Position numbers and translations under genes: made by a program
The notes under the pieces: generated by a model
Databases searched by the model: none
What the model was told of the DNA's origin: nothing
The model's input: the letters and a program-made list of their open reading frames with translations, nothing else
Assembly (NCBI RefSeq): GCF_029946515.1
Contig: NZ_JARZHH010000031.1
Location: 62,001-126,000, forward strand
DNA length: 64,000 nt
DNA from: Polyangium sp. 6x1
Lineage (GTDB): Bacteria > Myxococcota_A > Polyangia > Polyangiales > Polyangiaceae
Direction: 5' to 3'
In this document: piece after piece, positions 1-7,264 of the stretch
Numbering within the stretch: the first letter of the stretch is position 1
Layout: the number at the start of each line of letters is the position of its first letter

Positions 1-1
1 A

Positions 2-1609
2 CGCGTTGGCGCCTCGATTCCTTCGATCCTTTCGGAGCGCGCCAAGAAGACCTTCGTCGTGGGCTTGTTCGCAGGCGCGGCGGTCATTTCTTCTGGCTCG
101 CTCGCCCACGCGGCGACGTATCAAGTTGGTCCGGGTAAATCATACCCCGACCTCGCCTCCGTGGCGTCGCGCCTCGCCCCCGGCGACGTGGTCGAGGTCG
201 AGGGCGATGCTTCGTACCCCGGCGACGTCCGGCTCCGGAAGAGCGGCGCTCCCGGCGCGAAGATCACCATCCGCGGCGTGCGAAAGAACGGCAAGAGGCC
301 CGTTTTCCGCGGCGGCAAGAACACCGTCCAGATCGACGGAAACCATTACGTGCTCGAGGGGCTCGACATCACCGGCGGCAGCTTCCGCTGCGTCTTCAAC
401 CACGCCGACGACGTGACGATCCGCGACAGCGTGGTTCACGATTGCCCCGCGCACGGCATCCTCGGCGCCGATACGGAGTCCGGCTCGCTCACGCTCCAGT
501 ACGTGGAGGTCCACCACGCCGGCGAGGGCGAGCGAAAGCACCCGATTTACGTGGCGACCGACGAGCGCATGTACCCCGACGCCGTCTTTCGCATGGAGCA
601 TTGCTACGTGCACGACGGGAACGGCGGCCACAACGTGAAGAGCCGCGCCGGGCGCAACGAGATCTATAGCAACTGGATCGAGGGCGCCAAATTCCACGAG
701 CTCGAGCTCATCGGCTCCGAGGAGTTCCCGGAGAACGTGCTCCGCGAGGATTCGGACGTGGTCGGGAACGTTCTCCGCAAGCGCAATGATTTCCCCGTCG
801 TTCGCCTCGGCGGCGACGGCGCCGGCCAGACGAACGGTCGATATCGCTTCGTGAACAACACGATCCTCGCCGGCAGCAAGGCCGTCTTCCGTCTCTACGA
901 CGGGCTCGAGAGCCTGGAGGCGCACAACAACGTATTCTTCCGCGTGGGCGGCGGCGCCGTGACGCTGTTCCGCGACAGGGACGCGAAATGGTCGCGCGGC
1001 CACGCGATCCTCGGCGGATCGAACAACTGGATCACGAGCGGATCCGATGTGCCGGACGTCTGGGTCCACACGCTCCAAGGCAATGACCCCGTGTTCGTGG
1101 ATCCGAGCGGCGCAAAGCCCGTCCCGGCCGCGAACAGCCCGCTGCGCGACGCCGGCAATACCTACCCGCAGAGCCCGGCCGCCGCGCCGTTCACCGAGCC
1201 GCTCCGCATCCCCGTCGATTCTCCGCCCCTCGCGGGCAATGGATCCCTCGGTCGCTCGCTCGGCCGGACCGACGGGCGGATCGACATCGGCGCCCTGGAA
1301 GTCGGCATGGGCGCGCGGCAAGCGCGGGGCGACGACGAGAACGTCGGCACCGCGGCCCAAGCGCTGACCATCGCAGGGGAGGAGGACGTCGAGGTTGCCG
1401 AGCTCGGTGACGCCGACGCAGAGGCCAGTGACGACGCCGACGTGGACGAGGAGACCGCAGAGGCCGAGGACGAGCTCGCGTCCGAGGAAGGCGGCATGGC
1501 ATGCTCCGCAGCGCGCAGCGCGCGTCCCGGCGCGTCGGCCTTCCTCGTCGCAGGGCTCTTCGGTCTCGGTCTCGTCCGGGCCCGGCGCCGCAAGGCCCCG
1601 AAGGCCTGA
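2..1609 (+). CDS. Secreted parallel beta-helix repeat protein with MYXO-CTERM tail (5' partial)
   Basis: The frame is open to the left edge, so the true start probably lies outside. A GTG at 59 exists, but it would remove the basic RAKK segment that precedes the hydrophobic signal sequence ending at SLAHA. After the signal come repeated short turns with Asn/Gly and 'xVxNN' strands (for example RFVNNTIL, EAHNNVFF), typical of right-handed parallel beta-helix proteins related to polysaccharide lyases or glycan-binding proteins. The C terminus has a very acidic Asp/Glu/Ala linker (about residues 440-490), a Cys (MACSAARS), a hydrophobic helix and an Arg/Lys cluster (RARRRK). That order is the MYXO-CTERM sorting signal, so the protein is expected on the cell surface. 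No catalytic residues are recognisable, so the substrate is unknown. Confidence 0.82.
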   Translation, partial: RVGASIPSILSERAKKTFVVGLFAGAAVISSGSLAHAATYQVGPGKSYPDLASVASRLAPGDVVEVEGDASYPGDVRLRKSGAPGAKITIRGVRKNGKRPVFRGGKNTVQIDGNHYVLEGLDITGGSFRCVFNHADDVTIRDSVVHDCPAHGILGADTESGSLTLQYVEVHHAGEGERKHPIYVATDERMYPDAVFRMEHCYVHDGNGGHNVKSRAGRNEIYSNWIEGAKFHELELIGSEEFPENVLREDSDVVGNVLRKRNDFPVVRLGGDGAGQTNGRYRFVNNTILAGSKAVFRLYDGLESLEAHNNVFFRVGGGAVTLFRDRDAKWSRGHAILGGSNNWITSGSDVPDVWVHTLQGNDPVFVDPSGAKPVPAANSPLRDAGNTYPQSPAAAPFTEPLRIPVDSPPLAGNGSLGRSLGRTDGRIDIGALEVGMGARQARGDDENVGTAAQALTIAGEEDVEVAELGDADAEASDDADVDEETAEAEDELASEEGGMACSAARSARPGASAFLVAGLFGLGLVRARRRKAPKA

Positions 1610-1656
1610 GACGACCCCGTCCCGACCGGGGGGTCACGAACCCCCACGGTCGTCTC
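1608..1656 (+). terminator. Stem-loop at the end of the beta-helix gene
   Basis: GAGACGACC (1608-1616) pairs perfectly with GGTCGTCTC (1648-1656) and encloses a second stem GGGGGT/ACCCCC. It begins at the stop codon. There is no U-tract, so it is either a 3'-end stabiliser or a factor-dependent termination site. Confidence 0.35.
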
Positions 1657-1691
1657 TCGTGCCGTGCGCACGAACCGCGACGCGAGGACGC

Positions 1692-1720
1692 TTGACGGGA
1701 GCGATGGGCGCCCATAAGTG
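1692..1720 (+). promoter_or_regulatory. Sigma70-type promoter for the TolC-family gene
   Basis: TTGACG (1692-1697), a 17-nt spacer and TAAGTG (1715-1720) lie 14 nt before the ATG at 1735. The implied leader is only about 8 nt. Confidence 0.45.
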
Positions 1721-1734
1721 ACCGGCGGGTCAAC

Positions 1735-3384
1735 ATGGTGTCCTCTGCCTCCCGTTTCGCGTCCTCGTCCTCGCCCCGCAGCAAGAAGCGCATCCTCTCG
1801 GCATGCACGCTCGCCCTGCTGCTCGGCGCACCCGCCGCGGCCCTCGCGCAACCCGCGCCCGCCGCCCGCGAGCAACCCGCTCCCGCCACCCCCGCGGCCG
1901 CGCCCGCGCCGCCCCCTCCCGCGACCGATCGCATCGCAGAAGCCCTCGCGCCCCAGTCCGGAGGCCTGACCCCGGACGAAGCCGCGCGCATCGCGCTTCG
2001 CATCCGCCCGTCGCTGCGCGTCAAGCAGGCCGAGCTCCGCGCCGCCGCCGCGCGCGTCGATCAGGCGCTCCTGAACTACCTGCCGCGCGTCACCGTGGGC
2101 GCAGGCTACACGCGCCTGTCGCGCGTCGAGAACGTGCTCGGCGCGCCGTCGACGGCCTACGTGGGCACGAACCTGGACCCGGCGAACCCGCAGCAGATCC
2201 CGGTGCAGCCAGGGCCGCTCGTGTCGAGGCCGTGCCCGCCGCCCTTGTCAGGGGACTGCGTCACGGACATCGCGGGTACGGCGATCACGGCGGTGCAGGC
2301 CCCGGCGTTCTCGTTCCCCGTGCTCTTGAACTCGTACTCGCTGACGGCCTCGATCGCGCTGCCGATCTCGGACTACGTGCTGCGCATCTCGCAGGGCTAC
2401 GCGTCCGCGTCGCACGCCGAGAGCGCGAAGCGGCTGGAGCTCGAAGCCGAGGGGCTGACGGTCGCCGCCGACGCGAAGGTCGCGTTCTTCAATTGGGTGC
2501 GCGCCAAGGGCAGCGCAGTCGTGGCGAAAGAAGCCGTGGCGCAGGCCGAGGCGCACCTCAAGGACGCGCAGAACACCTTCGCGGCGGGGCTCATCTCGAA
2601 GGCCGACGTGCTGCGCCTCGAAGCGCAGGTCGCGTCCGCGCAGCAGGTCCAGGCCGACGCGGACGCGCTCGCCTCGCTCGCGGAGGAGCAGATCCGGATC
2701 TCGCTCGCGCTGCCGGCCGGAAAGGCGCTCGCGATCGGCGTGGACGTGCTGCACGCGCCAGCGGAGCCGAGCACGGCGCAGCTCACGGCGCTGCAAGACG
2801 AGGCCCTCGCGCGGCGGCTGGAGATCCGCGCACTCGACGAGACGGAGCACTCGCTGAAGAAGCAAGTCTCGCTCGCCCGCGCAGGCTATTTCCCGCGCAT
2901 CGACGGGTTCGCCGAGGGTCAGTACCAGAACCCAAACCAGCGCGTCTTCCCGCAGACGGACGAGTTCCGGTTCACGTGGAACGCAGGCGTACGACTTTCT
3001 TGGACCATCAACGATACGCTCACCACGATCCCCGCCGTGACCGAGGCGAAGTCGCGCGTGGAGCAGATCGCCGCGCAGAAGGAGCAACTCCTCCAGGGGC
3101 TCAAGCTCGAGGTGGCGTCGGCCTACGCAGAGCTGAAGCGCGCCGAAGCAAACATCGACGCAGCCGATCGCGGTCTCGCAGCAGCAGAGGAGGGCCTGCG
3201 CGTGCAGAACGAGCTCTTCCGCGCAGGACGCGCGACAGGCGTGGCACTCGTCGACGCCGAGGCCGAGGTGACGCGCGCACGTCTACGCCGCGTGGATGCC
3301 CGCGTCGGGATCCTCGTGGCCCGGACGCGGCTTGAGCATGCGACAGGGCGCGACGTGGAGAAGAGCGCGACGGCGGCGAAGTAG
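1735..3384 (+). CDS. TolC-family outer-membrane efflux protein
   Basis: 549 residues. The ATG is followed by a basic n-region (SKKR) and a hydrophobic signal peptide ending ALAQ, then a Pro/Ala-rich stretch of about 50 residues. The mature part has the duplicated OEP layout: 'LTPDEAARIALRIRPSLRVKQ' style helix start near residue 80, beta-strand segments, long coiled helices with 'AxxQVxxA' heptads, and a second repeat from about residue 360 (ALARRLEIRALDE). TolC homologues trimerise into an outer-membrane/periplasmic duct used by RND, ABC or MFS efflux pumps. No membrane-fusion protein or pump gene is next to it here: a beta-helix protein lies upstream and a repeat element and DUF72 gene downstream. 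Its partner must therefore be encoded elsewhere. It has its own promoter. Confidence 0.88.
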   Translation: MVSSASRFASSSSPRSKKRILSACTLALLLGAPAAALAQPAPAAREQPAPATPAAAPAPPPPATDRIAEALAPQSGGLTPDEAARIALRIRPSLRVKQAELRAAAARVDQALLNYLPRVTVGAGYTRLSRVENVLGAPSTAYVGTNLDPANPQQIPVQPGPLVSRPCPPPLSGDCVTDIAGTAITAVQAPAFSFPVLLNSYSLTASIALPISDYVLRISQGYASASHAESAKRLELEAEGLTVAADAKVAFFNWVRAKGSAVVAKEAVAQAEAHLKDAQNTFAAGLISKADVLRLEAQVASAQQVQADADALASLAEEQIRISLALPAGKALAIGVDVLHAPAEPSTAQLTALQDEALARRLEIRALDETEHSLKKQVSLARAGYFPRIDGFAEGQYQNPNQRVFPQTDEFRFTWNAGVRLSWTINDTLTTIPAVTEAKSRVEQIAAQKEQLLQGLKLEVASAYAELKRAEANIDAADRGLAAAEEGLRVQNELFRAGRATGVALVDAEAEVTRARLRRVDARVGILVARTRLEHATGRDVEKSATAAK

Positions 3385-3397
3385 ACTCTTCTCGATG

Positions 3398-3806
3398 GCG
3401 CCTCGCTGGGGCTTTGCCCCAGGCCCCACCAGGAGCTGTCCGCTCCTGGACCTGGACCAGCGCAAGCGCTGGACTCGTGGTCGATGAACTGCGCTCCGCG
3501 CAGTTCATCGAACGGGCCAGGTCAAGACCACGGGCGATCCTGCCAACTGAGACAGCCGCACGGACGTTTCGACTGGCGAGGCGGTACCAGCGACGGCCTG
3601 TGGGAAGAACTGCGCTGCGCGCAGTTCTTCCTCAAACGGTCCAGGGCTCGCCTGCAGAGCGGGGTGGACAGCTTAAAAACTCTCCCCGCATCGACTGCGC
3701 TTCGCGCAGTCGATGCCTGGAGGTCCAGGGCTGGCCCTGGTCCGGGTCCAGGGGTGGACAACCCCTGGTCGGGGTCCGGGGTGAAACCCCGGCGCGACGC
3801 TTCAGG
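3398..3806. repeat. Composite intergenic repeat, full copy A (inverted ends, three hairpins)
   Basis: Left module (3398-3480), hairpin H1 (3482-3510, GATGAACTGCGC core), hairpin H2 (3604-3630, GAAGAACTGCGC), hairpin H3 (3688-3716, GCATCGACTGCGC) and right module (about 3720-3806). The right module is the reverse complement of the left one as seen in copy B. Each end module is itself a chain of hairpins: CTGGGGC/GCCCCAG, CCAGGAGC/GCTCCTGG and CCAGCGC/GCGCTGG on the left. The element starts 13 bp after the TolC-family stop codon and fills most of the 521-bp gap. The remaining ~90 bp before the next gene hold only its -10 box. No ORF of note lies inside. Confidence 0.85.
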
Positions 3807-3892
3807 GCGGGTTTGCCCACTGGCCTCCCCTGGTGTGCGCCCTCCTCCTCGCGGGGCCTTTCTCCAGCAATGACAAACAGCGACACCTAGGC

Positions 3893-3898
3893 TACCGT
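3893..3898 (+). promoter_or_regulatory. -10 box (TACCGT) close to the DUF72 start
   Basis: TACCGT lies 7 nt before the ATG at 3906. The same hexamer sits 6 nt before the GTG at 61580. This spacing implies a leaderless or nearly leaderless mRNA and favours ATG 3906 over GTG 3897. No clear -35 box is visible. Confidence 0.4.
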
Positions 3899-3905
3899 GG
3901 GGGCG

Positions 3906-4559
3906 ATGATTACCGTCGGCTGCGCCGGCTTTCCCGTCCCAGCGACGCGGTATTTCCGCGAATTCATGTTCGTGGAGGTGCAGGAAACCCACATGTCCAT
4001 GCCTGGCCCTGGCACCATCCGGCGGTGGCGGCGTGAGGCACCGGAGGGGTTTCGGTTCGCGTTGCTTGGTCCGCGTGAGGTGGGGCAGGAGGGGTTCCGG
4101 GACGGCAAGGTCATCGAGACGGCGCTCAAGGGTCTCGAGGGCGTCGCGGAGGAGCTCGAGGCGAAGACGGCGGTCTTCGTGGCGCCGCCTGAGTTTGCGC
4201 CCAGCAAGACGAACAAGGGCATGCTCCGCGAGTTCCTCCATGCGGTGCGCTCGCGCTTCGACCGCGTCGTCTATGAGCCTGCGCCTGGGTGGGATCCTGA
4301 CGAGTGTGATGAGCTCACGCAGGAGGTTGGCGCTCTTGCGGCGCGTGATCCGCTCGTCTCGGGCCTCTCGAAGCTGCCGACGGGGTACTACCGCCTGCAT
4401 GGGCCTGCGGGTCACAAGTCGCGGTACGAGGATCCGGCGATCGAAAAGCTCGCTGACATCGCTCGGGGCGGCAGACACCACAAGGATGCGACGTACGTGT
4501 TCACGAACGTCGACATGTTTGCGGATGCCAAGCGCTTCAAGAAGGCCTTGAAGCTGTAA
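3906..4559 (+). CDS. DUF72 (YecE-like) protein
   Basis: 217 residues from ATG 3906; a GTG at 3897 would add three. It opens with the family's 'ITVGCAGFPVPATRYF' beta-strand/loop and the 'FVEVQETHMSMPGPGTIRRWRREAPEGFRFALLGP' pattern split over helix and strand. Later come a Y-R-L-H-G segment (GYYRLHGPAG) and the C-terminal 'TYVFTNVDMFADAKRF' strand. DUF72 proteins adopt a TIM-barrel fold; their function is not established. It is slightly shorter than many members (about 240-260 residues). It stands alone between a repeat element and a lipoprotein gene with its own promoter. Confidence 0.85.
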   Translation: MITVGCAGFPVPATRYFREFMFVEVQETHMSMPGPGTIRRWRREAPEGFRFALLGPREVGQEGFRDGKVIETALKGLEGVAEELEAKTAVFVAPPEFAPSKTNKGMLREFLHAVRSRFDRVVYEPAPGWDPDECDELTQEVGALAARDPLVSGLSKLPTGYYRLHGPAGHKSRYEDPAIEKLADIARGGRHHKDATYVFTNVDMFADAKRFKKALKL

Positions 4560-4629
4560 AGTTCGCGCTTCGCCGCCGTTCGCGCTGGGTGCCTCACGCG
4601 CGCCGCTTCTCGCGGGCGGGGGCTTGCGT

Positions 4630-4635
4630 TAGGCT
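4630..4635 (+). promoter_or_regulatory. -10 box (TAGGCT), leaderless-type spacing
   Basis: TAGGCT ends exactly 6 nt before the GTG start at 4642. No Shine-Dalgarno sequence can fit between them. Confidence 0.45.
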
Positions 4636-4641
4636 GCGATC

Positions 4642-5739
4642 GTGCGCGCTTGGCTGGCTAGCTTCTTCCTGCTCGCGCCGACCTTGGTGCTGGCGTCGAG
4701 TTGTGCCCTCGAAGGCTTCGAGAAGTACACGCCTCCGCTCGAGCCTGTCGAGACCTGCGGTCATGCCGCGGTGCCGGGGCCTCCGGCGCCGACGCCCCCG
4801 AATGACGCCGAGCCTGAGGTCGAGTTCGTCGTGGCGCTGCGTGTCCTCCGCTTGAAGACGGACAGGGACGGCGGCGATCTCGGGCTCGATCTCGACCGGT
4901 TTTGTAGCTGTCAGGGGGAGGAGCGGTCGTGCATCCCGCCGGCGGGCCAGCCGGAGAAGTTGAGCTGTGACAAGGCGATGGGGCGGGACAACCAGATGCC
5001 CGCGCTCTTTGGCCTCGTCGAGCTTGCGCTCCAGGTGCAGGACCTGTCGGAGCGCTACAGCCTGTTCGCCGAGCTCGGCAACTGGGGCCTCATCTTCCAT
5101 GTCAGCGACTACAACGGCCAGCCGAACGACTCCAAGGTGCGCGTCGCCTGGTACGGGAGCGAAGGGACTGCGGCTCAGCCGGCCTGGGATGGCAACGACG
5201 CTTGGCCGCTCTCGACGAGCACGATCGAGAACGGGCTGCCGAAGTACTTCGACAACGACGCGTACGTGACCGACGGCATGCTCGTCGTCTCGGCGCCGAC
5301 GGGCGGGATCGCGATCGCTGGCGGCAACACGCGGCTCCACATCAACCTGTCGTCCGGCACGATCCAGGCGAAGATCACGAAGGACGAGCTCGACCGCTGG
5401 GTGCTGCGTGATGGCCTCATCGCGGGGCGTATCCCGCAGCTCGAGCTCTTCCGCATGGTGCAGAGCTTCCGCGACGACACGGGAAAACCGTTCTGCACCG
5501 ACAACATCTTCTGGGGCGCGACGCAGGATGCGTTCTGCCGCGGCCTCGACGTTCAGACCGGCCCGCCCGAGCCGAACAAGCCCTGCAATGCCGTCTCGTT
5601 CGCGGCTGGCTTCGACGCTGATCCCGCGGTGCTCGGCGTGCCGAAGGATCCGAACCCCGATACGCCGGGCTGCCCTGCCGAGACCGATCCGATCGCGTCG
5701 TTCCAGATGTTCGGCTGCCCGCCGCCGCCGAACCCCTGA
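4642..5739 (+). CDS. Lipoprotein of unknown function
   Basis: 365 residues from a GTG start. The signal peptide 'RAWLASFFLLAPTLVLASSC' carries a lipobox-like ASSC. After it comes a Pro-rich segment with several Cys (ETCGHA, FCSCQGEERSC), then a domain of mixed beta-strands with 'LFAELGNWGLIFHVSDYNG' and 'VRVAWYGS'. That layout resembles an extracellular lectin-like or concanavalin-like sandwich, but I cannot assign a family. The C terminus is rich in Cys-Pro (PGCPAETDP, FGCPPPPNP). It converges with the next gene, with one base between the stop codons. The role is unknown; location is probably the outer membrane or periplasm. Confidence 0.75.
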   Translation: MRAWLASFFLLAPTLVLASSCALEGFEKYTPPLEPVETCGHAAVPGPPAPTPPNDAEPEVEFVVALRVLRLKTDRDGGDLGLDLDRFCSCQGEERSCIPPAGQPEKLSCDKAMGRDNQMPALFGLVELALQVQDLSERYSLFAELGNWGLIFHVSDYNGQPNDSKVRVAWYGSEGTAAQPAWDGNDAWPLSTSTIENGLPKYFDNDAYVTDGMLVVSAPTGGIAIAGGNTRLHINLSSGTIQAKITKDELDRWVLRDGLIAGRIPQLELFRMVQSFRDDTGKPFCTDNIFWGATQDAFCRGLDVQTGPPEPNKPCNAVSFAAGFDADPAVLGVPKDPNPDTPGCPAETDPIASFQMFGCPPPPNP

Positions 5740-5740
5740 T

Positions 5741-6238
5741 TCATTCCATCGCGGCGTCGCTTGCGTCGCCCGCGTCGGGCGTGGCCGGCGGCGTCGTGCC
5801 TGCGTCCTCGGGCTTCGCGACGAACGCGCAGTCGGCGAGGCGCTCGGGCTTGCGTGTGATCACGGTGCACGGCGTGATCGCGGCGGGATCCGCGCCTGCG
5901 ACGAGCGGCTCGGCGGGGCAGTCGGCCATGCTCGCGGCGCCGGCGCGCGCGCAGGCGGCCACGGCGCGCACGGCTTCGACGCAGCGGGCCGTGGCGTCGG
6001 CCCCGGGCTCGACGCCGCTCTGCAGGCCGTGCAGGCATTGATCGCGGTAGAGGTCGATGCAGTACGTCGCTTCGGCCTCGGTGGCGCCGCAGGCCTGCGT
6101 GGCCTCGCACCGCGCCGACTCGATCTCCCGGCATGCGTCGAGCCCCACGCTGCTCGTGCCGCACGCGCTGGCGGCGCTGCCGACGAGCAAGCCGAAGGCC
6201 GCGGCGAGGAGGTGACGGGGTGTCGGGCGCACGCGCAC
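5741..6238 (-). CDS. Small Cys-rich lipoprotein, unknown function
   Basis: 165 residues from a GTG at 6238, chosen because a TACCGG box lies 6 nt upstream; GTG 6232 is the alternative. The signal peptide 'HLLAAAFGLLVGSAASAC' ends in a lipobox-like ASAC. The mature part has six or more regularly spaced Cys (CREIESARC, CGATEAEATYC, DQCLHG), suggesting a disulfide-stapled helical bundle. The tail is Asp/Ala/Thr-rich and low in complexity. It is transcribed divergently from the nucleotidyltransferase gene and ends against the previous gene. No family recognised. Confidence 0.65.
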   Translation of the reverse strand: MRVRPTPRHLLAAAFGLLVGSAASACGTSSVGLDACREIESARCEATQACGATEAEATYCIDLYRDQCLHGLQSGVEPGADATARCVEAVRAVAACARAGAASMADCPAEPLVAGADPAAITPCTVITRKPERLADCAFVAKPEDAGTTPPATPDAGDASDAAME

Positions 6239-6244
6239 GGCGGT

Positions 6245-6250
6245 CCGGTA
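6245..6250 (-). promoter_or_regulatory. Possible -10 box (TACCGG) for the minus-strand lipoprotein
   Basis: TACCGG ends 6 nt before GTG 6238 on the minus strand. Just beyond it is a perfect dyad, GCATGGC (6251-6257) / GCCATGC (6263-6269), which could be an operator in this divergent promoter region. Confidence 0.3.
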
Positions 6251-6356
6251 GCATGGCTCTTGGCCATGCGTCGAGCTTTCCGCAAAGCTACGCGCCGCCG
6301 CGCCGCCCCGACGGAACGTCTGGCCGTCCTGGGCGCGCGCGAGCCCCGGGAAGTCC

Positions 6357-7259
6357 ATGACCACCGCGATGATCCTCTGCGCCGGCCTCGGCACGCGATT
6401 GCGACCGATCACCGACGAGCTGCCCAAGCCGCTCGTGTGGGTCGGGAACCGGCCGCTGCTCTTTCACATCGTCGACAGGCTCGCGCGTGCGGGCGTGACC
6501 CGCGTCGTGCTCAACACGCACCACCTCGCCGAGCGCTTCACGAAGAGCCTGCTCGCGGAGCTGCCGATCGCGTCGCGTGTCCTCCACGAGCCGAAGATCC
6601 TCGGCACGGCGGGCGGCGTGGCGGCTGCGGCGTCTGCGATCGGGCCGGGGGAGGTGCTCGTGTGGAACGGCGACATCCTCGCGGATCTCTCGATCTCCGC
6701 CCTCGAAGAAGGCCACGCGCGCGCGAGGGCTGCGGGCGCGATCGCCACGCTCGCCGTCGCGCTCCGGCATCCCGACGAGGCGCGCATCGGGGAGGGGACC
6801 GTGGGCCTTGGCGAGGACGGGGCGGTCGTGCGGCTGCGCGGCGAGACGTTCGGCCGCGAGGTGCGGGGCGCGGACTTCGTGGGGGTGCAGATCCTCGGCG
6901 AGGCGGGGCGCGCGCGCTTGCCCGCGGAGGGCTGCCTCGTCGGGGACGTGTATCTGCCGGCGCTCCGCGCGGGTGAGCGCGTCGCGGCGAGCGCTGTCGT
7001 GTCGAGCTTCTGCGACCTGGGTACCCCCGAGGGGTACCTGGAGGAGAACCTGCGGATGTGCGCCGGGGAGGACGGCCTGTTCGGTCGCGACGTGCGCCGC
7101 CCGCCCACGGTCTCCTTCGAGCGTTGCGTCCTCGGCGATCACGTCGTGGTGACGGGCCGCGGCGCGCTCCGCGAGGTCGTGGTCTGGCCCGGCGCCACCG
7201 TGGAAGCGCCGCTCGAACGCGCGATCGTCCTCGGGAGCGGCACGATCGTCCGCGTCTGA
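6357..7259 (+). CDS. NDP-sugar nucleotidyltransferase (GlmU/MurU/ManC-like)
   Basis: 300 residues. The N terminus 'MTTAMILCAGLGTRLRPITD' followed by ELPKPL is the GxGTRLxPxT...PK signature of sugar-1-phosphate nucleotidyltransferases. 'GTAGGVAAAA' and 'VWNGDI' (the metal-binding NGD) support an active enzyme. These enzymes make NDP-sugars from NTP and sugar-1-phosphate in the cytoplasm for cell-wall or surface polysaccharides. The C-terminal ~60 residues have hexapeptide-like turns (CVLGDHVVVTGRG, VWPGATVEAP), i.e. a short left-handed beta-helix. No other sugar gene is adjacent, so substrate specificity cannot be assigned. Confidence 0.85.
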   Translation: MTTAMILCAGLGTRLRPITDELPKPLVWVGNRPLLFHIVDRLARAGVTRVVLNTHHLAERFTKSLLAELPIASRVLHEPKILGTAGGVAAAASAIGPGEVLVWNGDILADLSISALEEGHARARAAGAIATLAVALRHPDEARIGEGTVGLGEDGAVVRLRGETFGREVRGADFVGVQILGEAGRARLPAEGCLVGDVYLPALRAGERVAASAVVSSFCDLGTPEGYLEENLRMCAGEDGLFGRDVRRPPTVSFERCVLGDHVVVTGRGALREVVVWPGATVEAPLERAIVLGSGTIVRV

Positions 7260-7264
7260 ACGAA

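Noticed and set aside
140-1360. Long open frames antisense to real genes (also for example 10202-12019, 36418-38967, 52818-55091 on the minus strand)
   Set aside because: They mirror GC-rich codon bias of the true genes, have Arg/Ala-rich compositions, no domains and no ribosome-binding sites.
1735-3384. TolC gene as part of an RND or ABC efflux operon
   Set aside because: No fusion protein or pump gene is adjacent on either side.
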